NCBI GenBank assembly: GCA_949316495.1
Contig: OX439002.1
Coordinates: 56,110,031 to 56,174,030 of the forward strand
Source: Amphiduros pacificus
Lineage: Eukaryota; Annelida; Polychaeta; Phyllodocida; Hesionidae
DNA length: 64,000 nucleotides
Reading direction: 5' to 3'
The notes beneath the pieces were generated by a model, which was not told the DNA's origin, did not search any database, and saw only the letters and a list, made by a program, of their open reading frames with translations. Below are positions 12,501-23,500 of the stretch, piece after piece. The position numbers were made by a program, and so were the translations under genes. Each line of letters opens with the position of its first letter. Positions within the stretch are counted from its first letter, which is position 1.

Positions 12501-15344
12501 AGTGAGTAATCATAGTTGATTTTTTTTTTATCTTCCACGCATCATGTAATAAGCATTTATATGCTGACTATGTCATAATACTGTTTCTCACACTTCACCT
12601 ATGGTAGCGTCAATATCTGACACAAACTTTTAATTTTCTTTTTTTTCCTCGATGTTAAAATATAAATGTTTTGCTATGCTATGTCAAAACTTTCTAAATA
12701 TACCTGACCAAGATTAAAGCATATTCAATTTTTGTGTTTATACTACAGCACTTTTAATTTTCTTTTTTTTTCTGTGTTACCCACATTAAAAATATAAATG
12801 TTTTGCTATGCTATGTCAAAACTTTCTAAATATACCTGACCAAGATTAAAGCATATTCAATTTTTGTGTTTATTCTACAGCACCACCTAGAATGTTTGAA
12901 ATTGCGTTCAAAATGTTTGATCTCAATGGAGATGGAGATGTTGAGCATGAAGAGTTTTCTAAGGTGAGTAAAGGAGCATGAGAGTTGCACAAGCTAACAA
13001 ATATAAGTATGAAGTATCATATTGAGATTACTAATAATTATATCTTCTACTGAAAGAAAGCATATTGCTTGCTAAAATATGTGCAGCATTTCCTATGTGC
13101 CACTCAGTTTGGTTCAAGAGGAAAGCTGCAAGTGCTGACATCTAGCATATACAGCGAGAAATGCCTGCTCTATGAGCACTGACTGATATTTTGTGATACT
13201 GATTGATGTTTTATGCTGGTTTTAATCAGTCAGTGCTTTGATATTGCTGTAGGTTCGAGATGTAGTCCGTTCTCAGACTAGTATAGGAATGAGACACAGA
13301 GACCATGCTGTCACTGGTAACACCATCAAACCCATGGGCAGTGCTCTCAGCACCTACTTCTTTGGGCCCAGTTTAGACCAAAAATTGACCGTGGAAAAAT
13401 TCCTGGACTTCCAAAGACAGCTTCAAACAGAGATTCTTTGGCTTGAGGTATGTGAGAAGTTTGACCAAATTAATAACATTATTTGAACTTTATGTTTTAT
13501 TCATATTTTACATAATAATTAGTATTTTTGGGGCAAAGATATTATTAAACCAAAATTGTATTTTGAATCTCTTGTTTGTTTCTGTACTCAATAAAAATAA
13601 ATGGAAAGTACATGTGATATTTCAGTTCACTCGCTATGAGCCCGAGAATGGTTGTATCACAGAAGTGGCTTTTGCACGCATCTTGCTGTTGTATGCTGGT
13701 CTCAACGAAGCCAAGAGGTTGCGCATGATTAAACGAATCAAGAAGGATTATCCTGTAGATGGCGAAAATAACAAGGTGCAGTGAGAAGTTCTCTCTGATC
13801 ATATCCTCCCAAAAATTCAATTGTACCCTCAAATGATGCTGAAATAGCATACAAATAAGTGATGAAATGTTAATAAACCAGAGTACATAGAGCATTTATA
13901 ATCTGATTAGGTGTCATCAATAACAAAGCTTCAAACAGACCACATTGAAGATCTAAACAAAATTTCACTGGATATCAATATATTTAAAATAATCAGTCGG
14001 GATATACTGCATTTTATTCATATTTCCTGATATGAACTTTTCCAGGGCATCACTTTTGAGGAATACCTGGACTTCTACAATGTACTGAAACACATCAATG
14101 ATATAGACACAGCTCTTATGTTCTACCATGTCGCTGGTGCTTCCATTGATAAAGGTACAGACATCTCTCCATCTTTTCAGCAGATCCTCCTGAATATAGA
14201 GTAATATTTGGTCCTGCATACAACTTGTCATATCTTGCCAATCTCTCTGACCAATTATTAAATATAGAGGAGTTGAACAGTTCTGATTCCGGTAAAGTTG
14301 TACAGTTCCGGTGTGAACTCTTTTCAATGGGGGAAAAAAACAACATGGAGATCAGCAATCGGCCTATGGTAGTTTTTTTAGGTTAACTTCAGTTTATAGT
14401 GAAGGAAATATCTGACAGTTTTTTCGATACTGCCAGAATATAAGTTATACACTTATCAGAGATATTGCTAGAAGAAAATGACCTTTGTCTCCTCATAAAC
14501 TAAAAGTGATGTAACAATTTAAAGTTAAATGAGACAATGTTATAATCAGATCAGAGGGCATTTTATAGGACTTTATAGATTCCTAGCAAAATAGCAACTA
14601 TGCAGATTATGGAAGAACACACAAAAATTATGTTAAAAACGTAGAGACATTAAACAATTGTTTTGATGTGATCAGTGAGATATTTACTTTCAATAATGGA
14701 TATTATCAAACAAAGTTATCCCATCCAAAACATCATTGGAACACCTCGCCATTTCAGAATTGTCTTTGTATATCAATTTGTGTGCAGATTGGCAGATCTC
14801 TAATTGCTTTCTAATTAGTTTGTTTCAACAACTTGATGCAAAATAATATTTATCTAATCTTTATATTTTCAGCCACTTTGAAGCATGTTGCTAAGACTGT
14901 GGCTCATGTGAATCTGAGCGACCATGTGGTTGATGTTGTATTTGTTCTCTTTGATGAAGATGGTAATTATTCATATTCTGTGTAATATATAAGAAGTTAT
15001 CTTAGAATCCTTCAAAATTAACTAAATTAATTTTGACACTTTTCAGTGTGGTATTTTGCTCTTTAGAAATAAAGTTTAAGTAGAAATGCTGTGAAGTTGT
15101 CATTTGGGATTTGAAGTTGTCAGTTGGGTATTTAGCTGGTGAGTTGATGATTAACACAGTTTTAAGTAATATTTTCCTCTTTTCTTTCACAGATGACCAG
15201 GAGCTGAGCAACAAAGAGTTTGTGTCGGTGATGAAGCGTCGGATGATGAGAGGTCTAGAAAAACCCAAGGACACAGGATTCACCAAACTGCTGTCTGCAA
15301 TGTGGAAATGTGCCAAGAGTCAGTCTCCATCCATGCTTGACTGA
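3524..15344 (+). CDS. MICU1: Calcium uptake protein 1 (mitochondrial calcium uniporter gatekeeper)
   Basis: MICU1 senses calcium with EF-hands in the mitochondrial intermembrane space and gates the MCU pore. Coding exons are 3524-3828, 4307-4469, 4732-4891, 5247-5284, 12393-12501, 12881-12963, 13253-13447, 13626-13775, 14046-14154, 14873-14962 and 15193-15344. Together they make 1554 bases, in frame, for 517 residues; human MICU1 has 476. The N-terminus is basic and presequence-like, followed by a hydrophobic segment ([17 protein letters not shown]). A polybasic KKKKKR precedes VGFRDRK, as in the human protein, where it binds EMRE. EF-hand 1 is [14 protein letters not shown]-hand 2 is [12 protein letters not shown], which lacks the usual glycine at loop position 6. 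The cysteine in AMWKC corresponds to human Cys463, which forms the disulfide with MICU2. The tail after it is ten residues and unlike the human helix. MICU2/3 are less likely given the KKKKR and [14 protein letters not shown] motifs. Confidence 0.95.
4950..5217. repeat. 90-bp tandem triplication in a MICU1 intron
   Basis: Three consecutive copies start with TGATTATGAG at 4951, 5041 and 5132, and each ends in AACTCTCAGTAACCAATGATG. Together they fill most of the 355-base intron between coding exons 3 and 4. The last copy ends 29 bases before the 38-base exon at 5247. Confidence 0.92.
5285..12392 (+). other. 7.1 kb MICU1 intron between coding exons 4 and 5
   Basis: This is AT-rich intronic DNA. 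It contains a near-perfect duplication of a roughly 55-base segment (copies near 7227 and 7291, each starting GAGGCACTGGAATGTTTCAT) with a diverged relative near 8815, and the large 17-bp minisatellite at 10645-11373. A stretch near 10385-10440 resembles 14680-14720, both containing ACTTTCAATAATGGA. I see no other gene or coding exon. Vertebrate MICU1 has a muscle-specific microexon in this part of the gene, but I could not identify a counterpart. Confidence 0.7.
10645..11373. repeat. 17-bp GC-rich minisatellite, about 43 copies
   Basis: Degenerate tandem copies of a unit like GGTTCCCACCTTCCTGG, mostly 16-18 bases long, run for about 730 bases inside the long MICU1 intron. Nearly every unit carries a GGG or GGGG run on the plus strand. 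Because 17 is not a multiple of 3, three units (51 bases) give a 17-residue pseudo-protein period, and long stop-free frames appear on both strands. They are by-products of the repeat and not genes. Confidence 0.95.
12627..12882 (+). repeat. Tandem duplication of an intron end including the splice acceptor (MICU1)
   Basis: Copy 1 is 12627-12750 and copy 2 is 12751-12882. They share nearly identical sequence except for a short difference after the first T-run. Each copy ends with TGTTTAT, one base, then CTACAGCA. The second CAG (ending 12880) is the true acceptor of the exon at 12881, and the first (ending 12748) is a decoy of equal strength 132 bases upstream. Reading on from the decoy in the MICU1 frame meets TAA at about 12786-12788. 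Confidence 0.92.
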
Positions 15345-15362
15345 AGAGCCATGTTCCGAACC

Positions 15363-15430
15363 TGCGATTTCATCCCTCAATTGAGCAGCCCTTGGCGTCC
15401 TTGCGATTTCATCCCTCAATTGAGCAGCCC
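15363..15430. repeat. 29-base direct repeat in the MICU1 3' UTR
   Basis: The segment beginning TGCGATTTCATCCCTCAATT occurs at 15363-15391 and again, identically, at 15402-15430. It is a recent short duplication starting 18 bases after the stop codon. Confidence 0.9.
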
Positions 15431-15836
15431 CTGTCATCCCTGCTCACTTACACAGCCACGCTTGACCATCGGTCACTCCAGCTTCATCAACAGCCGATCT
15501 GAACTGTTTCTCTGGCAGAATACCCACATTAACTGAATGCTGAACTGTTCAACCAAGCTCCAGATTCCGTCACTATTAATGCTTGGCTGAAAAAACCTCT
15601 AGTCTGCATTATATATGATGATGATACCTCATTATCCAAATTACGTTCAACTTACCAAAGTTTTCTTATATTCATCCTCACTAATTTGCATATCAGTTAT
15701 AATGTTATTTTACGATTTAGATTTTGCAGTTGTTCAAACTAAATAGGTGTGTTCAGAACATGTCCAAAGAATCGTTAGCTGCAAATCTAAAGGCCACTCA
15801 TCCCTCTTTGGTTGCTCTAAATAAGTTCATACCGAC

Positions 15837-15842
15837 AATAAA
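15837..15842 (+). terminator. Candidate MICU1 poly(A) signal
   Basis: A canonical AATAAA lies about 490 bases after the MICU1 stop codon. A second one near 15954 is also possible. No transcript end is visible from sequence alone. Confidence 0.4.
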
Positions 15843-18800
15843 AATGTTAACATCCAAACATGCACTCACCAACTTCCTGTTTGGTAACAAATGAGTCAAG
15901 TTGAATCAGGATTTCATTAATGTATATAATTCCCCTTTATGGGATGGACTATTAATAAAGAACAATGTAAAATGTTTAAAAAGAAAAGAATAACTTTCAA
16001 TATATTAGATATTTGATTTTATGTGATCACATTAATATTTCAAGAATATATTTGTTTTTATTTGTGATGTTATATTGTTATAAATGGATGATTATTTGTG
16101 TCATGTGCAATGTACATATTCAGGATAATAATACCATTATAAATATCCAAATAACAGTTTAATGTTTCATAAAGGTTCACTCAATGCTTTCCTATTGTAA
16201 TAATGCTAACATGATGCAACCATTGTTTATTTAATATTATCCTCAGAGTAGAGATAATCACACTCTTTTGGCTGTGTTTCATTGATGGTCTTCATAAACA
16301 TATAAGAAAAGTGCATGTTGATATTGAACCCAACTTCATATCCTTGCTAACCCAGATTTGTTTATTTATCTCCATATGAGAAGTTGTATTGCAGATTTCA
16401 TGGTATTGGCATGGTATTTGCTCATTCCAGTGAGAAGCCGTGGATGTGTACCAAGACATGTGAATGCCGACAATAGTGGCAGTGTGACAGGTTGATTATG
16501 TCAAGCCTCATGGATTTGCCTTTATTTGCAGATGCAGGAAATGAGCCCACATAGGACCAACATTTCTTAGAGGAACTAAATCTCTGAAGAATTGAAGAGA
16601 TAATTTTATAACAAACGTGTAAGGCTATGTAAATCAAAAATGATGCAATGCAGTGTTTTCTAAGAAAATAATAGGGACATTGCACTTAAAGGAATTAAGC
16701 ACTAATTTGAAAGAGTATATCAATCATGAATGGGCGATCAATGAGTTTGCCTTCTATGTTATTAAACTTTTAGTTGAAATATTCAAATAATGGTTTTTAA
16801 AACGAATATGAACAAGATGGTTCAATGGTCCCTTTCTGAAAGCACCCTCCTTTTTTTGGTGTAATTTTCTGGTGGAGTGTTCAATAGTGCATGTTTGACA
16901 TCAACCGGTGCAAACCTACTTAGAGCCTCATCTGGGGTCACAGAGTTTACGCTACTCGCGTTTACCAAGAAGTTCACTGACACAGAACTCTCAGATTACA
17001 AGACATGATTATTTGTGCATATTCTTTCGATAAACAAAATTGCAGGATTGCTGTTTAATACCTTTAAAAGTAAAGAGGTATTTATTCAACAACTTTCATC
17101 ATAATCTGCCCATTATGTTTGAATAGGTCTGTTTATCACTCAAAGATATATGTAAAATTTTCACAAAGCAAAACCTTCAACCAGTGTTGCCAGATGTGTA
17201 TCTTTTTTTCACAGAAAGAGACATTGCAAATTAGAAAAAAAGGAAATTTGGGGAAAAAGTCATGATTTCGGTGAAGCGACATGGTACACATGTTTAATTT
17301 GATTCACAAAGTGTGGCAGCAATTCCACTATTCACTGCCACAGCTGATAAAGTTTGGCTGTGTTAAAGTTGCTGTAACAGATAATATCATTTCCCGGGCA
17401 ATTTTTTACATACCTCAAAATTGGTTGGACATGTTCCACACAACACATCCCCATTCTTGTTTGTGAGAATATATATGTTACAAGCACAGAAATCAAATGT
17501 TTATCTCAAGCCATGTGGTTTCATCAGGCTGCCATCTATAACGGTCAGCCAGGCCTGCTGCTGCTGACCAGGGTATACCCCACACAGCTGCTGAGGGTAG
17601 CTATTTTTAGCATGTGGAGTGCAAGAATGTGACCCCGGTTAGGGGTAGGCATGATGGGAGGGCAACAAGGATCCATGTGACAGACCTCCTTCACCCATGT
17701 GTTTTTCCATGTTTATGTATGTTGTAATTCTGAAGGTAAACTCTGGTATCATTCTTGGCTTTATTTTTTTCTGCCTTGGTTTGATATAACTTCTTTCTTC
17801 CCATTTTAAAATGAAACACATGTGTATTGTTTACTTGGCCATGCAATCAAAACATCCTGTGACGCATGCCCTGTTAGCCCCAGCACCAGCAGGAGCCTGG
17901 CAGCTGAGGTGATGACATCACTAGGATTCCCCATGAGGAAATTTGAAATTTTGAACCCATGGGACTGATATTTTTTCCAGCTCTCCTATTGAATCTTTCT
18001 TCAAAAACTTAATATTGACCCATCAAAACCAAAAAGTGATGTGGTTGATGTGTTTACACATGGATTACATTTCTAAATGGTTGGAAAATAACTTTTGTCA
18101 AATTTTACATCATATTATCTGTTACAGCAACTTTAATTGAGCATCATGTATCCCTATAATAATCATTTTATAAAAATCTTATGCAATCTTTTTAAATATT
18201 TATCAAACTCCTATTTGCAGCATCATGAGATTTTCAATTTTTTTAATTATTATCATATTTGTCCTGTCAGGATCATCATTAATGGTTTTGATATGGAAAT
18301 AAGCATATGAAATAATTAGAATAACAATTTTAATTGTACTTTATGAAATTGACAGTGCCCTTTTATCTTTAAACAAATAAGAAAATTAGCTATTTAACTG
18401 TTACTCTATAAGTAGTAGTACCTGGTTTTCCTTCCACTTTGAATTGTTAAGTTTGTATATTCCTGTACATTTCTTCCGGTTAAATGTATTTATATTCCAT
18501 GTAAATAATGTACATTTATTGTTATTCAATAAAGCCCCAGATATATAATGTGAAGTATTTGGTGTATTTGATTTACCTGGAAAATTCAAATGTTCAAACA
18601 TAACCCCATGGGTTGATAACTCTGCGGACTTAAATGAAAATGCTGTGTAACTTGCAAATTTTTACCCATTTTGAAGATAATATGCACAGTAATTGTGCAG
18701 TTCCTACGAAACACTGAGTGCATTTCTGGTTTCAAACTTTTTCCTGTTACAAAATCACAACTATGGTTTGGTTCCAGTCCAACGGTAGCTTGTGACAATT

Positions 18801-19297
18801 GGCTCAAGGGCATATGTCTTGAAATGTCAAATGCTGAAATTTTTTGACATTGGCTGGTTGAAATGTCAGACAATTGGTCTGATGTGGGTTGAAAACTTTT
18901 GCCAAACACTGGCAACACCTTGTGCTTGCCATGCATGCTCAATATTTAGTATCGCCAGTTTGTCATTCATGAGATATGGCCTGCACAACAATATAAAGGT
19001 CACAGCATCAAGGTCTCATCTGTATATGGTGCTTGACATAGTGTTGATATATAACAGATATGAAGTACCGGTACTTTTTATTCACTTTGAGATGTTACAT
19101 GAACACAAATTCAAGGTCAATGTGTCAAGGTCAAAGGCCACATGACTAAAAATGTGTGACGAGGCACAACTATGAACTGACATTTCTGTATACTGTATGT
19201 TGCATATAAGCAATTTCAAATTCAAGGTCTATGGTCATCTGGCAAAAGTATGACATTTCTGTTTAAGTTTTAATTTCCTCTTATTTTCTGTTAATTG

Positions 19298-19400
19298 CCA
19301 AGAATTCCGACCAGTAGTTTCAGAGATCAAAGTTGACGGACAGAATGACAGAAAATTCCCCCCATCACTGCAGAGGCTATGCAGTCAGTCAGCATAGCTA
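19298..19400. repeat. Dispersed repeat family A, copy 1
   Basis: It shares AGTAGTTTCAGAGATCAAAG, then GACAGAATGACAG and a CCCCC/TCACTGCAGA-like core, then CTATGC, with the segments at 44262-44410 and 50245-50410. Divergence between copies is appreciable, so the family is old. No coding capacity or terminal structure is evident. Confidence 0.65.
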
Positions 19401-19949
19401 AACATGCTTTTATGGCAGCCATAACCTTAATCCCTTACACTGATCACAAATCAGGAAAAAGTGCATTTTTTCTTCGAATTGCAATTTAGGACTGGTTTCA
19501 ACTTTGATGTATTAATTTAATATGGAGATATGATCACTGTCCTGACAAGTCACAATTGGCACCAACCCAAAAGATTAAAGAATCATTCCCCCGATGTTAC
19601 ACAAGCTTATGTAACCAACAACCAAGGATTAAAGGATAGTCCCCCCCCCCAATGTCCTAAATATTATGTAACCTTTTAACTTGCAGGGGACAAACAAACG
19701 AAAGAAAATAGCAGCTACCTTTCAGTACCTCAATTATGTTAAAACTTGGATGGTTCCATTGTGTCTACAGGCATGGATTAGAAAGAAATAATTGTGACTT
19801 TGTCTCCCCCAAACAAGATCCCTACAGGGCAATACACTCAGTTTGATTTTGGACATCACAATACAAAACCTTCAAACAATTCTGGATCCAAAGAAATCCA
19901 TATTAAAATTTAAATCATTTGCAATGGAATGATTGCTTGTAAAATAAAA

Positions 19950-19955
19950 TTTATT
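19950..19955 (-). terminator. Candidate poly(A) signal of the hnRNP H gene
   Basis: TTTATT on the plus strand gives AATAAA on the minus strand, about 560 bases past the hnRNP H stop codon at 20516. It is plausible by position only. Confidence 0.35.
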
Positions 19956-20515
19956 CCACATACTCATCTCGATACATACATCTAATAAAATTAAGAATGA
20001 AATGACACTTATGTGACTGAAATGAACAGGAATGCTTTTACAAGGTGTCCTTCCTTGCTACCAATGAATGGCAAAGTTAGTATAAATACATGGCAAACAT
20101 TTGATCTATTTTCATTCCATTCTGTGGCTTTATTGGCCAACCTTTTTGTCAGAGGTGTTTTGAGTACAACTGTTCATCTCAGCATGAAATTTGCACTTGC
20201 ATGTACTCGCTACACTCCAATGTTACTATGATAATGAACATCCTTACAACCGTCTCCAATAATTCCAGTCCGTGAATGGATTGTGAAGACGAAGTGAATA
20301 ATAATAATGAAAACTGAACATACAGATCTACAAAAAATATGGTCAATATGGTTTGAGTCCAGATCAGCCTTGTGTTTTCAGGCTGGTCTTGCTAATTGGC
20401 AGGATAAATACAGCTTTGACTCCACTGATGAGAAAACACTATTAAATATGAATACATCTGATGTCCTTATCGATTTGATCATATTTTGCGACAATAGTCT
20501 CTAGAGTGTTTATAA

Positions 20516-23500
20516 TTAGAATGCAGTGTAGTTTGGGTTTCCCATGTTGTTTCCTCCACCCATTCCCATGTTTCCGCCATAGTTTCCTCCACCCATTCCG
20601 CTTCCCATTCCACTGCCGCCTCCAGACCCATAGCCACCTCCATATCCCCCGCCTGCAATGAGAAAAATAATATATATAAGTAACAATATCTTAGCAATAT
20701 AAATACACAGGAAATGGAACCATGTTTTATACACTTGCATTATTATTTTCATTTGTTAATTTTTATATTCTTTGTTAATTTTTTTTTTTTTAGAAATCAA
20801 AATATTATTTTTTAGAAATCAAATATTTTTTCTAAATGTATATCTTTACATTATATTTATCTGCATTTTTTATTTTCATTTCAAAATATATTTCTTTTTT
20901 AACAATATTGTTTTCCTTATAGCTCAGCCTTCTCAATTTACATACGAAATGTTCAACATATTACATCCTCAGGATATAGTGTGCCAGCCCTAAAGCTACT
21001 GGATTAAATAATGTGAGGCACAGTCTTTTGTAAAGAATTAGTTGCTAGGCCAACTGTTAAATTCAAAACTTTGCGAATGTGGCATAACTGTGGATGACAT
21101 TCTGTAATCCTGCTTGCTATGTTAGATAAGTAAACTTACTGTAGTCTCCCATATCTCCGTCCCCGTTATTAAATCCTCCTCCGCCCATATTGCCACCGCC
21201 AAAGCCGCCTGATCCACCTCCAAAGCCACCGCCAGATCGGCCGCCAAAGCCACCATTGTTGTTGTTGCCAGACATGCCGCTGTTTCCGAATCCACCACCT
21301 CCCGATCCTCCTGATCGGCCAGCAGGTGTCGAGCGAAGGAACAGTTCTATGTAACGGTGCTCTAAAATCAGAACAATTATTTACTTTTCAAAATGGCATC
21401 ATTCAATAAAGTACAATTTTTATCATTTTTTTTTATCAACATTCATTTACAGTTGCTTTGTTTGAGGACTTTCAAATTCATAGGTCTAATGAGTACAATA
21501 AAAGGAAAAGAAATTGGTTGCAAGAAAAAATTGGCTGGTCTGTGGAATGTCAAACTATTGAAGTAGGATTGCGAGGGACAACTGTAGTTCCATTGGAGTA
21601 TTGTTTAAATTTACATTATTGTTCACATTTTTTTAAGATAAAATGTCCACCTACTCATGGTTGCTCTGTCTTTAGTCATGGCCTGTTGAGCCTCCTCATG
21701 TGTGGCGAAGTCCACATCTGCCTCTCCCGACGCTCTCCCATCATTGTTATAGTGAATAACTACATTGACTGGGTTCAGGGGCTTGAAGAACTGCATATAT
21801 AAATAAATGTATCTTAGTCATAACATACCATATATGTAATGTCATTATTTTAAAAAATCCAAGTATACATTACATAGTCTTTAAACAAAAGTGGGGAAGT
21901 ACATAGTTATAATTGCTTACATCGAGAATATCCTGTTCTGTAGCAGCAAAGGGCAGTCCTCTCATATGAACACAGTGGCCAGTTTGGCTCTCGTAGGTGC
22001 ATCCGCTGCCACCTCCGCCACTGCTGTTGCCTCCGCCGCCACCGCCTCCTCCATATCGGCGTCCTCCCATGTCTCCCATACCACCCATTCCCATGCCACC
22101 CATGTTTCCCATCCCACTCATGCCTCCACGACGTCCCATGCCTCCTCGGCCTCCAAATCCACCGCCAGATCCATAGCCACCAGAGTAATCGTCAAAACCA
22201 TCGTCAAAGATTCCTGTAAATTAAAAATGTTGTCAGGTTTATATACTGCATCAAATTTGGACCATTTTATCAAATTTGACGTGGATTCCTAAGTTGCGTG
22301 TTATAATTACCCTTGATATTGCCTCTGCCGCGTCCTCTGCCATAGCCGCCCATACCTCCTCCTCCTCCGCCACCTCCTCCCATGCCGCCGCCCATTCCTC
22401 GCGATGGCTTAAATACGCTTCTGCAAAAACAAACAACCTCTCAATTTCTTTTCAAATACATACAAGTAAATGTTTTAAAATGCAAGTGTCGATAATAGTA
22501 TACATTACTTAAAAGTTGGATACATACCCGTCTCCCCTATCGTATGGTCCAGGTCGACCACCCATACCTCCCATGGGTCCACCTCTCATTCTGAACTGTG
22601 AAGCATTGCGAACTTCTTGTAAACTACTCTTGAAGATTTCTATGTACCTGCAATCAGCATACACCATTTAGTATGTTTTAAAAAATAATAAAATACATTC
22701 ATTTCAAACAGTTGAAATAATTACTTTAAAGCTTAAAAGATATATTTGTATACAAATGTAGTTTTAAGTACAAAAAAAATTACTTGGAAAAACAAAAAAC
22801 AAATTGCTCACACCTCCACCTTTTACTTTAATTCATCTACCAAAATATTACTAATTTGCAACTATCTATTGTCATAACATTGGTGCACATAGAAAATAGC
22901 CCAGGTCATTGAACTCTTAATTTTTTAGGTTCAAGGCATAAAGTTATGTTTTTTTCTTGTCAAATAACTTTTTCACATTCAAAAATCTGCATCACAGGAT
23001 AACAGATAATAGTAAAAAAAAAAACAATTATATAAACAAAAGTGAGACCATATAATGAGTTTAAAATAACTAATGATTTTTTTTATCTTGGTGGGATCTA
23101 AATCTATATGAAAATTAACAGCATAGCCCTGAGAATATTCACTGTTATTTTATTTTAATTATATTTAATTTTTGGCAGAACTTTAATATCAAAATCAAAT
23201 CTTTACACAAATTTCTAAATGAACATTCCATAGTTTTATTTCATTTCTCCATCCCATTGATCACTCACTCACACATGACATTTATATGAAACAAAAAATA
23301 TGAAAATAAAGAAAAAAAATTTCCTTTTCATCATCAACAACAGGAAGCAAAGATCTCCATGTCCATCCATTGCCATGGCTCCAAATAATATTTCTGTATG
23401 TTAGCTTGTTATCACAACCCTAGTTTTACCGCAAAAACTGAGAATTTTTTTCTTTTTCGGGGTGATCACATATCTATACTTGAAATTTCTAAGAGCATAA

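Larger units (their letters stand above)
15345..20515. other. Convergent spacer between MICU1 and the hnRNP H gene
   Basis: This 5.2 kb holds the 3' UTRs of the two converging genes and intergenic DNA between them. I see no protein-coding exon. It contains a 29-base direct repeat just after the MICU1 stop, candidate poly(A) signals for each gene (15837 on plus, 19955 on minus), and a dispersed repeat at about 19298-19400. Two identical TCAAGGTCA motifs lie at 19111-19119 and 19125-19133. The ORFs present are short and unrecognised. Confidence 0.6.

Noticed and set aside
21891-22512. Plus-strand Ala/Ser/His-rich open frames
   Set aside because: They are the antisense of the glycine-rich coding exons of the hnRNP H gene; codon bias keeps the opposite strand open.
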